Positions 1 to 8,338 of a stretch of 64,000 nucleotides of DNA are shown piece by piece (positions within the stretch are counted from its first letter, which is position 1; each line of letters begins with the position of its first letter). The DNA lies in the NCBI RefSeq assembly GCF_022869805.1, contig NZ_CP094974.1, forward strand, positions 4,526,001 to 4,590,000, in the 5' to 3' direction. The notes beneath the pieces were generated by a model, which did no database searches, was not told where the DNA came from, and was given only the letters and a program-made list of their open reading frames with translations. Both the position numbers and the translations under genes were made by a program. The stretch is from Halosolutus halophilus. Lineage in GTDB: Archaea; Halobacteriota; Halobacteria; Halobacteriales; Natrialbaceae.

Positions 1-331
1 CGTCGTCGAACGCCCGCCCGACGATGCGTCGCTGCAGGTCGGTACCGGCTGTCTCGCGGTACGGAATCTCCGCCGGTGAGGCGTTGAGGGGTGTCGCCAG
101 CGGAACGAGCCGCTTGTCCTGCCGTCGCGCCGCGTCGACGACTCGGCTGATTCGATCGACGAACTCCTCGCGGAGTTCGGCCATCGACGAACAGGGCGTG
201 GTCTTGATCTCTACCATCGGCTCGACGAACTCGGGATCGACGTGGTCCGAGACGTCGAGGAGCGTTTCGGGCGGCACCAGATCACCGTCGTCGTCGACGA
301 CCCAGTACTCTACTTCGAGGCTGGTTTTCAT
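1..331 (-). CDS. gshA: Glutamate-cysteine ligase, N-terminal part (runs off window)
   Basis: Only the first 110 codons are in the window; the gene continues beyond base 1. The protein begins MKTSLEVEYWVVDDDGDLVP and includes EPMVEIKTTPCSS, the N-terminal pattern of the GCS2-type carboxylate-amine ligases. These join glutamate and cysteine in an ATP-dependent reaction. In haloarchaea the product, gamma-glutamylcysteine, replaces glutathione as the main small thiol. The first ATG of the open frame is taken as the start. Family assignment rests on the N-terminus only; the catalytic core is not visible. Confidence 0.8.
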   Translation of the reverse strand, partial: MKTSLEVEYWVVDDDGDLVPPETLLDVSDHVDPEFVEPMVEIKTTPCSSMAELREEFVDRISRVVDAARRQDKRLVPLATPLNASPAEIPYRETAGTDLQRRIVGRAFDD

Positions 332-724
332 GGGGGTGGCTCCGTTGGACTGCGGTTGTTGCGTGGCCCTCGGGCGAGCCGTCACCGGACCAGTACTACG
401 GGCGTCGGCAACGGACGACTGACCCGATCGCCGGATCTGTTCGACCGCCGGAGACGATCGGGCGGGAGGCCGTTCATCGAGATTGCCTGTCGAAACCTTG
501 GTAGGGAGGAGCGAGGTGAAGCGGTTGAGCCTGCGTGCGCCGGTCGTGTTCCCGTGTGGTGGTCGGATTCCGCTGACGAAAAGCATCGATTCCCGATCGA
601 CGGCGGGTCTATCGATACGGAGCCGCAGGGGGGTCGTAGTATCTCGGTGAGCCCCAACCGCTTCGTTGAAGCCCGATCCACGGAAGCCGGGAACTTATGT
701 CTCTCAACGCCCTACGACCACGCG
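332..724. other. Gene-free divergent intergenic region
   Basis: No reading frame here looks like protein; open frames on both strands are Arg/Pro/Ser-rich as expected from GC-rich noncoding DNA. The region must hold the promoter of the leftward ligase. It also holds that of the rightward lipoprotein, for which a TATA-like AACTTATG lies about 30 bases ahead of the ATG at 725. I see no repeats or RNA genes. Confidence 0.5.
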
Positions 725-1231
725 ATGGCCGCACACGACGCGGGGAGACGGCGGTTTCTATCTGGGGTAACTGCGACGCTCGGCATCGCCCTCGTAACCG
801 GCTGTCTGGGCAGCACGGACGACGGCGACGAGGACACCACGGAGCCGGTCGTCGACGTCGCGGAGACCACCGAAGGGAACACCGATCCCGAGGTGTGGGC
901 CGACGTCGAGTCGCTCCAGTTCGACGGCTGGGTCGGCGGCTGGGTCGGCGTCGAGCCCGAGCCGATCGCGGACGTAGAGAACCCGACGCTGGTGCTCGTC
1001 GAGGGCCGGGAGTACGAGATCACCTGGGAGAACATGGACGGCATCCACCACAATTTCGCGTTCTGGGACGCCGACCACGACGTGGTCAACGAGTACTCGA
1101 CCCCCGGCACCGATGTCCAGGGTGAGACGGAGACGCTCACGATCGAGGCGATGGCCGAAATGGAGACCTACCGCTGTGAGTACCAGCAGGCCCGGCAACG
1201 AGGGGACGTCGTCTTGCTCGACTCCGCGTAG
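725..1231 (+). CDS. Halocyanin-like cupredoxin lipoprotein with degenerate copper site
   Basis: The 168-residue protein begins with a Tat/lipoprotein signal: RRRFLSG at about residues 8-14, then the lipobox LVTGC with Cys27, so it should be exported folded and lipid-anchored outside the membrane. After an acidic linker, a cupredoxin-like beta domain fills residues 85-168. The first ligand region is present (GIHHNF, His108/109) and so is the cysteine (YRCEYQQ, Cys151). However, the His normally 3 after Cys and the downstream Met of plastocyanin/halocyanin proteins are replaced (CEYQQARQRGD). It may be a blue-copper relative that no longer forms a type 1 site. The start at 725 was chosen over longer upstream frames because it gives the signal peptide and fits the TATA spacing. 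Confidence 0.75.
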   Translation: MAAHDAGRRRFLSGVTATLGIALVTGCLGSTDDGDEDTTEPVVDVAETTEGNTDPEVWADVESLQFDGWVGGWVGVEPEPIADVENPTLVLVEGREYEITWENMDGIHHNFAFWDADHDVVNEYSTPGTDVQGETETLTIEAMAEMETYRCEYQQARQRGDVVLLDSA

Positions 1232-1242
1232 CCTCGCGACGA

Positions 1243-1659
1243 TCAGCGGACGACGGTCACCGGAATGGGGGCCCGACGGACGATCTTCTCGGCCACGCTC
1301 CCGAGCAACACGCGGGAGACGCCCGATCGGCCGTGGTTGCCGACGATGATGAGATCGACGTCGTGCTCCTCGGCGTACCGCAGGATCTCGCGGACGGGGT
1401 TCCCGACGGCGATCTCCGTTCGGAACTCGACGTCGTCGGCGCCGGCGAGGTCCGTGACCTCCTCCTGGATCTCCTCGGAGGCCTTTTCCTTTCGTTTCCC
1501 GAAGAAGTCCTTCGCGAGTTCGATCCCCGCGCCCGTGGACCCGTCGGCCGCTTCGACGACGCGGAGTAGAACGATCTCCTCGTCCGCATATTCGCTGAAT
1601 GCTCGCTCTGCCGCCTTCTGTGCTGGCTCGGAGCCGTCGTACGCGACGAGTACTACCAT
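1243..1659 (-). CDS. Universal stress protein (UspA family)
   Basis: A 138-residue single-domain Usp protein starting MVVLVAYDGSEPAQKAAE, the usual beta1/alpha1 of the family. The C-terminal ATP-binding signature is intact: GNHGRSGVSRVLLGSVAEK at about residues 102-120 (G-x2-G-x9-G-S). Proteins of this type bind ATP in the cytoplasm and are linked to stress tolerance; the specific role is unknown. The start was set at the ATG giving the canonical N-terminus; frames continuing upstream lack homology-like sequence. It converges tail-to-tail with the cupredoxin gene, 11 bases away. Confidence 0.9.
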   Translation of the reverse strand: MVVLVAYDGSEPAQKAAERAFSEYADEEIVLLRVVEAADGSTGAGIELAKDFFGKRKEKASEEIQEEVTDLAGADDVEFRTEIAVGNPVREILRYAEEHDVDLIIVGNHGRSGVSRVLLGSVAEKIVRRAPIPVTVVR

Positions 1660-1839
1660 ACGGGAGCTACCCAGTCCGGATTGATAAACCCAGACGATAG
1701 CGTGGCGATCGAATCCGGCGACGAAATGCGATGCCTGAATGCTGGTGTCCGTTCGACTCCGTTCGTCGCGGTCATCATTCCTTGAAGCCGTCTCCACGGT
1801 TCGCGTTGCTCGCCGTTCCGACTCGAGGTCTCCGCAGGC

Positions 1840-2985
1840 TCAGACCTCGTTCTCTTCGAACCGGAAGGTACCGTCACGCTGCACGATCTCTCCGTCGATC
1901 TCGATGAACGAATCCTCGCTCATGTCGACGATCATGTCGACGTGCACCGCGGAGTCGTTGGCCTCGTTGCCCTCGCCGACGGTGTCGTCGTAGGCGCGGC
2001 CGACGGCCATGTGGACGGTGTCGCCCATCTTCTCGTCGAACAGCATGTTGTAGGTGAACCGGTCGATGTCGCGGTTCATTCCGATGCCCAGTTCGCCCAG
2101 TCGGCGGGCGCCGTCGTCCGTGTTCAGCACCTCGGTCAGGACGGCCTCGTTTTTCGCCGCCGAGTGCTGGACGACCTCGCCGCCCTCGAACTCGAGGTAG
2201 ACGTCGGTGATCTCCCGGCCCTGGTGGTACAGCGGCATGTCGAACAGCACCTCGCCCTCGACGCTGTCGGGCTGAGGTGCGGTGAAAACCTCGCCGCCGG
2301 GAAGGTTGTGCTCACCGTGGTCGTTGATCGTCGGGTTGCCGTCGATCGACATCGTCACGTCGGTCTCGTCGCCGCTTTTGATGCGGATCTCCTCGGCGGG
2401 GTCCATGAGTTCGACCATGTGCTCCTGATGGTCGCGCTGGGCCTCCCAGTCCTTGTTGACGGCGTCCCAGACGAAGTTCTCGTAGCCCTCCGTGCTCATC
2501 TCCGCGAGCTGGGCGTTCGCCGGCGCGGGGAACTGCGTGAGACACCAGCGCTTCGAGAGTCGCTCTTCCAGGATCGGCCGCTGGGCCTGCTGGTAGGCCG
2601 ACTGGGTTTCGGGATCGACGTCGCTGGTCTGAGTGACGTTGTCGCTCGCGCGGATGGCGATGTAGACGTCCGTGTTCTCGATGAGCGCGAGTTCGTGTTC
2701 GGGCGTGTCGAACTCGACGCTCGCGGTTTCACCGCTCGCGTTCTCCGAGGCGCCACGCGCCTCGCCACCGTCGCCCGCGGCGCGAAGGTAGGCTCGCTGC
2801 TGCCGTTTGCCGGTGCGCTGGCTCGTCGTGATCGGGTTCGCTCCTCGATCGCCGATCACCTCGTGCAACGCGACGACGAGGTCTTCGGCGACGGGATGGG
2901 CGTCGACGACGACGTTGTCCCCCGCCTCGAGGTCGACGGAGTGGTTCGCGATGATCTCGGCGTGTTCGCGGATGCGTGGGTCCAT
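1840..2985 (-). CDS. Aminopeptidase, M29 (AmpS/T) family
   Basis: A 381-residue cytoplasmic metallo-aminopeptidase of MEROPS family M29, which removes N-terminal residues from peptides using two metal ions. The metal-ligand motifs are visible in order: LPGGEVFTAP, GELGIGMN, HMAVG and HVDMI in the C-terminal half. The N-terminal domain (MDPRIREHAEIIANHSVDLEAGDNVVV) is typical. A haloarchaeal acidic insertion occurs near residues 75-100 (AAGDGGEARGASENASGE). The ATG at 2985 starts the recognisable domain; the frame stays open upstream but becomes Arg-rich shadow sequence. A second, more divergent family member lies at 58180-59136. Confidence 0.88.
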   Translation of the reverse strand: MDPRIREHAEIIANHSVDLEAGDNVVVDAHPVAEDLVVALHEVIGDRGANPITTSQRTGKRQQRAYLRAAGDGGEARGASENASGETASVEFDTPEHELALIENTDVYIAIRASDNVTQTSDVDPETQSAYQQAQRPILEERLSKRWCLTQFPAPANAQLAEMSTEGYENFVWDAVNKDWEAQRDHQEHMVELMDPAEEIRIKSGDETDVTMSIDGNPTINDHGEHNLPGGEVFTAPQPDSVEGEVLFDMPLYHQGREITDVYLEFEGGEVVQHSAAKNEAVLTEVLNTDDGARRLGELGIGMNRDIDRFTYNMLFDEKMGDTVHMAVGRAYDDTVGEGNEANDSAVHVDMIVDMSEDSFIEIDGEIVQRDGTFRFEENEV

Positions 2986-3143
2986 GTGACGCAAATTCTG
3001 CCACGGCGGCCATACCGTTTTCGAATCGAAATGCAGACGTGCTGGTACGCGATCGTCCCGCCGACCCCGCTCGCGTCGAGTGCGACTGCGTCGAGTCGGC
3101 GGACAATACTGACCCACCGTCGAAACGTGACCGATACGCGTCG

Positions 3144-4193
3144 TTACGCCTGTCGACGTCCCGGTTCCGCCTTCGCGTCGACCAGTTCCCGGAGGAACGA
3201 CACCGTCGCGGCGGTCAACACGACCGAGAGCAGTACCGCGAGGGCCAGTGCGAACAGAAATCCGCCGCCGCCGGCGCTGACCAGCAGCGAGAGCACGATC
3301 GAAGACACGACCGCGACGCCGACGTGCCAGAGACCGAAGGCGAGGTATGCACGCTCTCCGACCGCGAATCCGTACGATAGACGGAACGCCTCGACGAAGG
3401 GGGCATCCGCGACGACGAACAGGAACGGCACGGCGTAGAAGAGGTAGCCGACCACCACGACCGCGGGAAGCGCGAGGATGAGCAGGACCGGGGAAACCAG
3501 CGCGAACGGCACGAGCAGCAGTATCGCGCCGATGGCGACGAGATTGTACAGGACGAACCGCGGCGCGTACTCGCGGGCACACGCTACGATTGCCGCCGGA
3601 TCGCCGCGGAGTCGTCGATCGAGTCCGCCGACGTAGACTGCCGCGAGCACCGCAACGATCGTCACGTACGCGAGGATCGCGAGCGCGACCCACGCGCCGG
3701 TGGCGGCGCCGATGCTCTCGATCGGGATGCCCACGCCGTCGAGCGGCGTGGTGACGGGGACGTCGGCGCCACCGGAACCGGTTGTGCCGGCCGGACCGGA
3801 CGGGTCGGCGAACGGATCATCGCCCGGCAGCGAATCGCCGCCGACGGCGCGCCGTCCGACTCGTACGGCCGGCGCGGGCGGATCCGCGAAGGTCCACAGA
3901 TCGAGGAGCGGCGACGGGAAGGCGAACTCGACGTTGATCGAGACGCCGCTGGCGGCCGGATCGATCGCCCGGCGAACGTGCTCGACCTGGAGCAGGGAGG
4001 TCAGCAGCGGAACCAGCGCGAACGGCAGTATCGCGTCGAGTCGATCGGTGACGCGCGAGACGTGCCACGGGAACGAGTGGGGCGGCGAGTCGTTCGGATC
4101 ACCTGCGGCCGTCGGATCGTCTCCCGGACCACCGGGTGGAGGCGGCGAGTAGCCGTCGGAACCGGCGCCGGAGCCAGGGGTATCGGGGACCAT
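3144..4193 (-). CDS. Polytopic membrane protein of unknown function
   Basis: A 349-residue protein with a Pro/Gly/Asp-rich N-terminal tail (about 45 residues), a first hydrophobic segment near 55-70, a Gly/Ser/Pro-rich loop, then about five hydrophobic segments from residue 160 to 330. These include VALAILAYVTIVAVLAAVYV and a long stretch around FVLYNLVAIGAILLLVPFALV. The arrangement resembles haloarchaeal multi-pass proteins of the DUF4013/YIP1 kind, but I do not recognise a defined family. The ATG start is the first plausible one. A TATA-like GGTTTATT lies only about 10 bases upstream, which suggests either a downstream start or a chance match. Confidence 0.7.
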   Translation of the reverse strand: MVPDTPGSGAGSDGYSPPPPGGPGDDPTAAGDPNDSPPHSFPWHVSRVTDRLDAILPFALVPLLTSLLQVEHVRRAIDPAASGVSINVEFAFPSPLLDLWTFADPPAPAVRVGRRAVGGDSLPGDDPFADPSGPAGTTGSGGADVPVTTPLDGVGIPIESIGAATGAWVALAILAYVTIVAVLAAVYVGGLDRRLRGDPAAIVACAREYAPRFVLYNLVAIGAILLLVPFALVSPVLLILALPAVVVVGYLFYAVPFLFVVADAPFVEAFRLSYGFAVGERAYLAFGLWHVGVAVVSSIVLSLLVSAGGGGFLFALALAVLLSVVLTAATVSFLRELVDAKAEPGRRQA

Positions 4194-4309
4194 ACGTCAG
4201 CAAATAAACCGGTTGCAGTTGTACCCTTCGGTCGATCGGCCGCCGCCGGTCGCGAGTTCGGCTCTCGGAGAACGACACCATTAGGGCGGTTCCGGGACCA
4301 CCTCCCGAC

Positions 4310-5326
4310 ATGATCGATCTGCGATCGGACACGGTGACGAAACCCGACGAAGCGATGCGCGAGGCCGCTCACACCGCCGACGTCGGCGACGACGTCTACG
4401 GCGAGGATCCCACGGTGAACGAACTCGAGGCCCGCGCGGCCGAGGCCGTCGGAATGGAGGCTGCACTCTACGTCCCGACCGGAACGATGGGCAACCAGAT
4501 CGCGGCGCGGGTCCACACCGATCGGGGTCAGGAGGTGCTCGCCGATCGCGAGAGCCACGTCGTACGGTACGAACTCGGCGGCCTCGCCCAGCACGCCGAC
4601 CTGCAGGTCCGGATGCTCGACGCCGATCGGGGGGTCCCGACCCCGGACCAGATCGCGGCCGGGGCCGTCGAGGAAGACCTCCACCGCCCCGGAACCGGCT
4701 TGCTCTGTCTCGAGAACACGCACAACGCGCGCGGCGGCCTCGCGATCGACCACGACGCCGTCGCCGCCGCGGCGGCGGCCGCCCACGATCGCGACGTCCC
4801 GGTACACCTCGACGGGGCGCGGTTGTTCAACGCCGCGACGGCGCTCGACGTTCCTGCCTCGGACCTCACCGATCCCGTCGACTCCGTCATGTTCTGTCTC
4901 TCGAAGGGGCTCGGGGCCCCGATCGGGTCCATGCTCGCGGGCCCGGCCGAGTTCGTCGAGGACGCCCGCCGGACGCGAAAACTGTTCGGCGGCGGCATGC
5001 GACAGGCAGGGATCGTCGCCGCGCCCGGACTGCGAGCCCTCGAGAACGTCGCCGACCTCGCGATCGACCACGAGAACGCCCGTCGACTCGCGGCTGGCCT
5101 CTCGGACGTCCCGGGGGTCACGGTTCGGGAACCCGAGACGAACATCGTCCTCGCGGACGTCTCGGGAACCGGTCTCGAGACGGAGACCGTGGTCGATCGA
5201 CTCCGCGAACGGGACGTGCTGGCGAATCCGATGGGACCGGCGACGATTCGCTTTTGCACGCACAGGGACGTCTCACGCGACGACGTCGATCGCGCGCTCG
5301 AACGCATCGAGACGGCGATCGCCTGA
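4310..5326 (+). CDS. ltaE: Low-specificity L-threonine aldolase
   Basis: A 338-residue PLP enzyme of the beta-eliminating lyase family that cleaves threonine or allo-threonine to glycine and acetaldehyde. It has the family start MIDLRSDTVTKP, the segment LENTHNARGG, the PLP-ring region HLDGARLFNA, and the Schiff-base lysine in CLSKGLGAPIGS (Lys199). Length and motif order are complete. A TATA-like ACCATTAGG lies about 27 bases before the ATG, so translation is probably leaderless. The gene is divergent from the membrane protein at 3144-4193. Confidence 0.92.
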   Translation: MIDLRSDTVTKPDEAMREAAHTADVGDDVYGEDPTVNELEARAAEAVGMEAALYVPTGTMGNQIAARVHTDRGQEVLADRESHVVRYELGGLAQHADLQVRMLDADRGVPTPDQIAAGAVEEDLHRPGTGLLCLENTHNARGGLAIDHDAVAAAAAAAHDRDVPVHLDGARLFNAATALDVPASDLTDPVDSVMFCLSKGLGAPIGSMLAGPAEFVEDARRTRKLFGGGMRQAGIVAAPGLRALENVADLAIDHENARRLAAGLSDVPGVTVREPETNIVLADVSGTGLETETVVDRLRERDVLANPMGPATIRFCTHRDVSRDDVDRALERIETAIA

Positions 5327-5385
5327 CGGCCGTCCGTCCGCGTCGACCCGTTTAATCAAGGACGGAGTACACAGAACGCGATCCG

Positions 5386-5517
5386 TCACCGCCCGCGCAT
5401 CCCGTCCCGGAACTCGAGGACCGTCCGGCGGATGAGCAGGTACAAGAAGAAGATCAGCGCCAGCAGGATCAGGACGATCACGATAATGACTGGATCGTCG
5501 GGGATGAGGCCCAGCAT
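5386..5517 (-). CDS. Small single-span membrane protein (43 aa)
   Basis: The frame encodes MLGLIPDDPVIIVIVLILLA followed by a further hydrophobic run and the basic/acidic tail IRRTVLEFRDGMRGR: one transmembrane helix with a cytoplasmic tail. This is a typical haloarchaeal small-protein layout, not random sequence for GC-rich DNA. No function is known to me. The start is the only ATG that places the helix at the N-terminus; longer frames upstream are Arg-rich and unlike protein. Confidence 0.65.
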   Translation of the reverse strand: MLGLIPDDPVIIVIVLILLALIFFLYLLIRRTVLEFRDGMRGR

Positions 5518-5991
5518 ACGACGCTGGTACACTATCAGCGCGCAAAACCGTTTCGACGTCGATCGGCCCCGGTTTTCGCAGTGAAACGGTCGACGCGGTC
5601 GGTTACGGTGGCTCAGGCCCGTTCGTCGGGTCCGGGACGACACGTCGTTCCCGCGGCCAGTTCCGACGGTAAAATCGTTTTTTCACCTTACGCTGACTAT
5701 ATTGCCCGGTGGTACGTAGCTGCGAGTGCGTCTCGATCGTCGTCCCCCCTCGACGATTTCGAGACCACTGCTGGTCCCCGATCACCCTCCACCCGCCTTC
5801 GCGACCCCACTCCAGATCCGACGTCGATCGGCTACCCCCGCCGGCGCGTCGTCCACCTGATCCACCCGATCCCGCTGACGCGATCGTCGCCCTCCCGTTG
5901 TCCGAGGCGATCGACGTCATCCCACCGCTGACGCTACTCGCCGCCCGTTCACACCGACACACCCATCGTCGCCCTCTTCTACCTCCCGTCG
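5518..5991. other. Gene-free stretch
   Basis: About 470 bases between two leftward genes. The open frames here are Pro/Arg/His-rich with no domain pattern on either strand. An AT-rich patch around 5670-5705 (TAAAATCG followed by a T-run and CTATATTG) may be a promoter for the leftward 43-residue membrane protein or an unseen transcript. I see no tRNA-like or repeated structure. Confidence 0.4.
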
Positions 5992-6525
5992 CTACGCCCG
6001 CGGCTGGACATCGAACGACTCGATGACCGCGCCGTCCGGTTCGCGGAGTTCGCCCGCGAGTCCCGCGTCTTCCGCGGAGCGTGGCGCGGTCTCCTCGAGG
6101 ACGACGAAGCCCGGGCGGTTCCCACGCGGCTGGGCGTGACTTCCCGGATTCACCAGGAGCACGTCGTCCGTCTCGACGACCGTCGGCCGGTGGGTGTGGC
6201 CCGAGACGACGACGTCGGCGTCCCGCGATCGGCCGAACATCGCCAGTCCCGTCGCGCCGCCGTCGCGGCGGTGCGTCACCGCGAACCGGACGCCGCCCGC
6301 CTCGACGACACGCGCCGTGGGGAGCCGGTCCCGGACCGCCGCACTGTCGGCGTTGCCGTGGACGGCGTAGAGCGCGTCACACTCGTCCTGAAAGGCCGCA
6401 AGCGCCGTCGAACTGGTGAAGTCCCCGGCGTGGATCACGGTGTCGGCTTCACGTGCGGCGGTGAGGGCCTCCCCTTCGAGTCGATGGCCGCCCTCGCTGT
6501 GCGTGTCCGAAAAGATCGCAATCAT
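5992..6525 (-). CDS. YfcE/MJ0936-type metallophosphoesterase
   Basis: A 177-residue calcineurin-like phosphodiesterase. All metal-binding motifs are present in order: IFSDTH (residues 4-9), HAGDF, VHGNAD, VTHRRDG and SGHTHRP. Short proteins of this family hydrolyse phosphodiesters with two metal ions; the physiological substrate is unknown. The ATG at 6525 gives the canonical start MIAIFSDTH; the upstream extension of the frame is not protein-like. It is divergent from the CDF transporter gene. Confidence 0.88.
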   Translation of the reverse strand: MIAIFSDTHSEGGHRLEGEALTAAREADTVIHAGDFTSSTALAAFQDECDALYAVHGNADSAAVRDRLPTARVVEAGGVRFAVTHRRDGGATGLAMFGRSRDADVVVSGHTHRPTVVETDDVLLVNPGSHAQPRGNRPGFVVLEETAPRSAEDAGLAGELREPDGAVIESFDVQPRA

Positions 6526-6706
6526 AGACGCGGGTTCGAACGCGAGCGGGACGATACTTTCGACCCGCGATCGTGCCCGAACGACGGTCGTCCCGATCGG
6601 TGGCGTCAGTCGATCGATTCCGGGCCGTTCTCGCTGGCGGATACGGCCTTGCCTGCGACGTCGCAGGCACCTACTCTTTTGATCCGGTTGTGCGTATCTT
6701 TCGCCG

Positions 6707-7660
6707 ATGGCAAGCAGTACCTCCGTCGTTCTCGCCGCGTTGTTCGCGAACGGCGCGATCGCGATCCTCAAGTTCGGCGGCTTCCTGCTCACCGGGAGCC
6801 CCGCGATGTTGTCGGAGACGTATCACTCGATCTCGGATACGGGCAACCAGATCTTCCTGCTGGTCGGCATCCGCTACGGTGCCCAGGAGGCGAACCGCAG
6901 CCATCCGTTCGGCCACGGGAAGGCGCAGTTCTTCTACAGTCTGCTCGTGAGCGTCATGCTGTTCGGCATCGCCGGCTGGGAGAGCGCCCGCCACGGCTAC
7001 GACGCGCTGAGAGAGGGCGGCGTCCACCGCGCGAACGAGCCGGTGACCCTGTTCGGCGCGTCGTTCGACCCGGTCTACGTCAACTACGCGGTGTTGCTCG
7101 GGGCGATCGCATTCGAATCCTACGCGTTCTGGAAGGCCTATCAGGGAATCAGTCACCAGATGGACGAGTACGGCTGGACGACCTTCCGCGAGGCGTTCCG
7201 GAAGACCAGCGACGTGACGACCCTGACCGCGCTCACCGAAGACACGATCGCGCTCGCCGGTGCCGGGATCGCCCTCTTCGGGATCTACCTCACTCGCGTC
7301 ACCGAAAATCCGGTGTACGACGCCGGGGCCGCCCTCGTCATCGGTATCATGCTCATGGGCTTTGCGCTCGCGCTCGCCTGGGAGAACAAGCGGCTCATCC
7401 TCGGCGAAAGCCTCCCGAAAGCCGACGAGAACGAACTCCGCGCGATCGTCGCCGACTGGGAGGGCGTCACCGAACTCATCGACTTCCGAACGGTCTACTT
7501 CGGCGCCGAACAATTGCTCGTCACCGCCGACGTGCAGTTCGAGTCCGGCCTCGATGCCGGGACGATCGACGAACGCATCACCGAGATCGAACTCGCCCTG
7601 ATGGACCACGACGACCAGATCGAGAAGATCTACATCGAACCCGAAACCCGATCGCCGTAG
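6707..7660 (+). CDS. Cation diffusion facilitator (CDF) metal transporter
   Basis: A 317-residue membrane protein of the CDF family, which exports divalent metals such as Zn, Mn or Fe in exchange for protons. Visible features are an N-terminal transmembrane pair, the metal site HSISD (His40, Asp44), the loop SHPFGHGKAQFF, several further helices and a cytoplasmic C-terminal domain of about 85 residues (AIVADWEGVTELIDFRTVYF). The metal cannot be named from sequence. A TATA-like CTCTTTTGATC sits about 27 bases upstream of the ATG, suggesting a leaderless mRNA. Confidence 0.9.
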   Translation: MASSTSVVLAALFANGAIAILKFGGFLLTGSPAMLSETYHSISDTGNQIFLLVGIRYGAQEANRSHPFGHGKAQFFYSLLVSVMLFGIAGWESARHGYDALREGGVHRANEPVTLFGASFDPVYVNYAVLLGAIAFESYAFWKAYQGISHQMDEYGWTTFREAFRKTSDVTTLTALTEDTIALAGAGIALFGIYLTRVTENPVYDAGAALVIGIMLMGFALALAWENKRLILGESLPKADENELRAIVADWEGVTELIDFRTVYFGAEQLLVTADVQFESGLDAGTIDERITEIELALMDHDDQIEKIYIEPETRSP

Positions 7661-7701
7661 CTGGTTCCGTCACGATCCTCGCGGATAGGGGTTCTCACAG
7701 C

Positions 7702-7770
7702 CGCTGTCGTCGTCACTCGGCGCTGTCGTCGTCACTCGCCATTGTCGTCGTCACTCGGCGCTGTCGTCGT
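7702..7770. repeat. 19-bp tandem repeat, about 3.6 copies
   Basis: The unit CGCTGTCGTCGTCACTCGG occurs at 7702-7720, 7721-7739 (last base changed), 7740-7758 (two bases changed near its start) and partly from 7759. The array straddles the stop codon of the leftward gene at 7751-8179. Because 19 is not a multiple of three, each unit rewrites the end of the protein in a new frame, yet each copy encodes DDSAE-stop in one frame. Confidence 0.85.
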
Positions 7771-8179
7771 ATCCGGCGACGATCGTCGACCCCGGAGGAG
7801 TATCGTTCAGCACCGCGGTCACCGTCGTCTCCTCGAGGTCGACGGTCGACTCGAGCGGCACCCAGTTGCGATCGCCGGCCCCGTTCCCCGCGGCGTCGGT
7901 CTCTGTTTCGACGGCGACCGCGACGTCCGTGGGACTCGCACCGGGCGGCAGTTCCGAGGGATCGTAGACGAGCGTGAACTGGATCGCCTCGACCGCTTTC
8001 AGGCCGTCGAGTCCGCGGACGTCCACCGGGTCCCCGAGCGCGTCGATCGGCGGGTCGATCGCGCTTTTCGCGAGACCGAACTCGTCCGGGACGACGCCCG
8101 CGACGACGGCGATGCTCGCGCCCGCCTGTTCGAGTGTGTCCTCCGCGGCGGTGTCGGAATCGTAACCGGGGATGGCCAT
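7751..8179 (-). CDS. Hypothetical protein with a surface-type beta domain, no signal peptide
   Basis: A 142-residue acidic protein. The middle part (FTLVYDPSELPPGASPTDVA) followed by WVPLESTVDLEETTVTAVL resembles the beta-sandwich patterns found in haloarchaeal cell-surface proteins: a YDPSxLP step, then W-x-L-x-S-T-V-D. No signal peptide or membrane segment is visible, so it may be a detached domain acting in the cytoplasm or a mis-started secreted protein. Its last codons lie inside a 19-bp tandem repeat. The function is unknown. Confidence 0.6.
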   Translation of the reverse strand: MAIPGYDSDTAAEDTLEQAGASIAVVAGVVPDEFGLAKSAIDPPIDALGDPVDVRGLDGLKAVEAIQFTLVYDPSELPPGASPTDVAVAVETETDAAGNGAGDRNWVPLESTVDLEETTVTAVLNDTPPGSTIVAGYDDSAE

Positions 8180-8307
8180 ATCCGGGGCGAAGCGCTCGAC
8201 CTATTTGGCGCTGTACCGCGCGTACGCCGGCCACTGGTAGTCGTCGCGTACACCCGGCGAGCCGTGTCGACGGGGACGTAAATACGATCGCCGAATCGAG
8301 ACGAATC

Positions 8308-8315
8308 CTTTTATC
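8308..8315 (+). promoter_or_regulatory. TATA box of the XPD-like helicase gene
   Basis: CTTTTATC is centred about 27 bases before the GTG at 8339. That is the archaeal TATA-to-start spacing, and it supports a leaderless mRNA beginning at or next to that GTG. Confidence 0.6.
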
Positions 8316-8338
8316 GAAGCGGGAACCTATCACGTACT

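Noticed and set aside
242-724. An in-frame upstream extension of the cupredoxin gene
   Set aside because: The extension would bury the Tat/lipoprotein signal beginning at 725, and its sequence is not protein-like.
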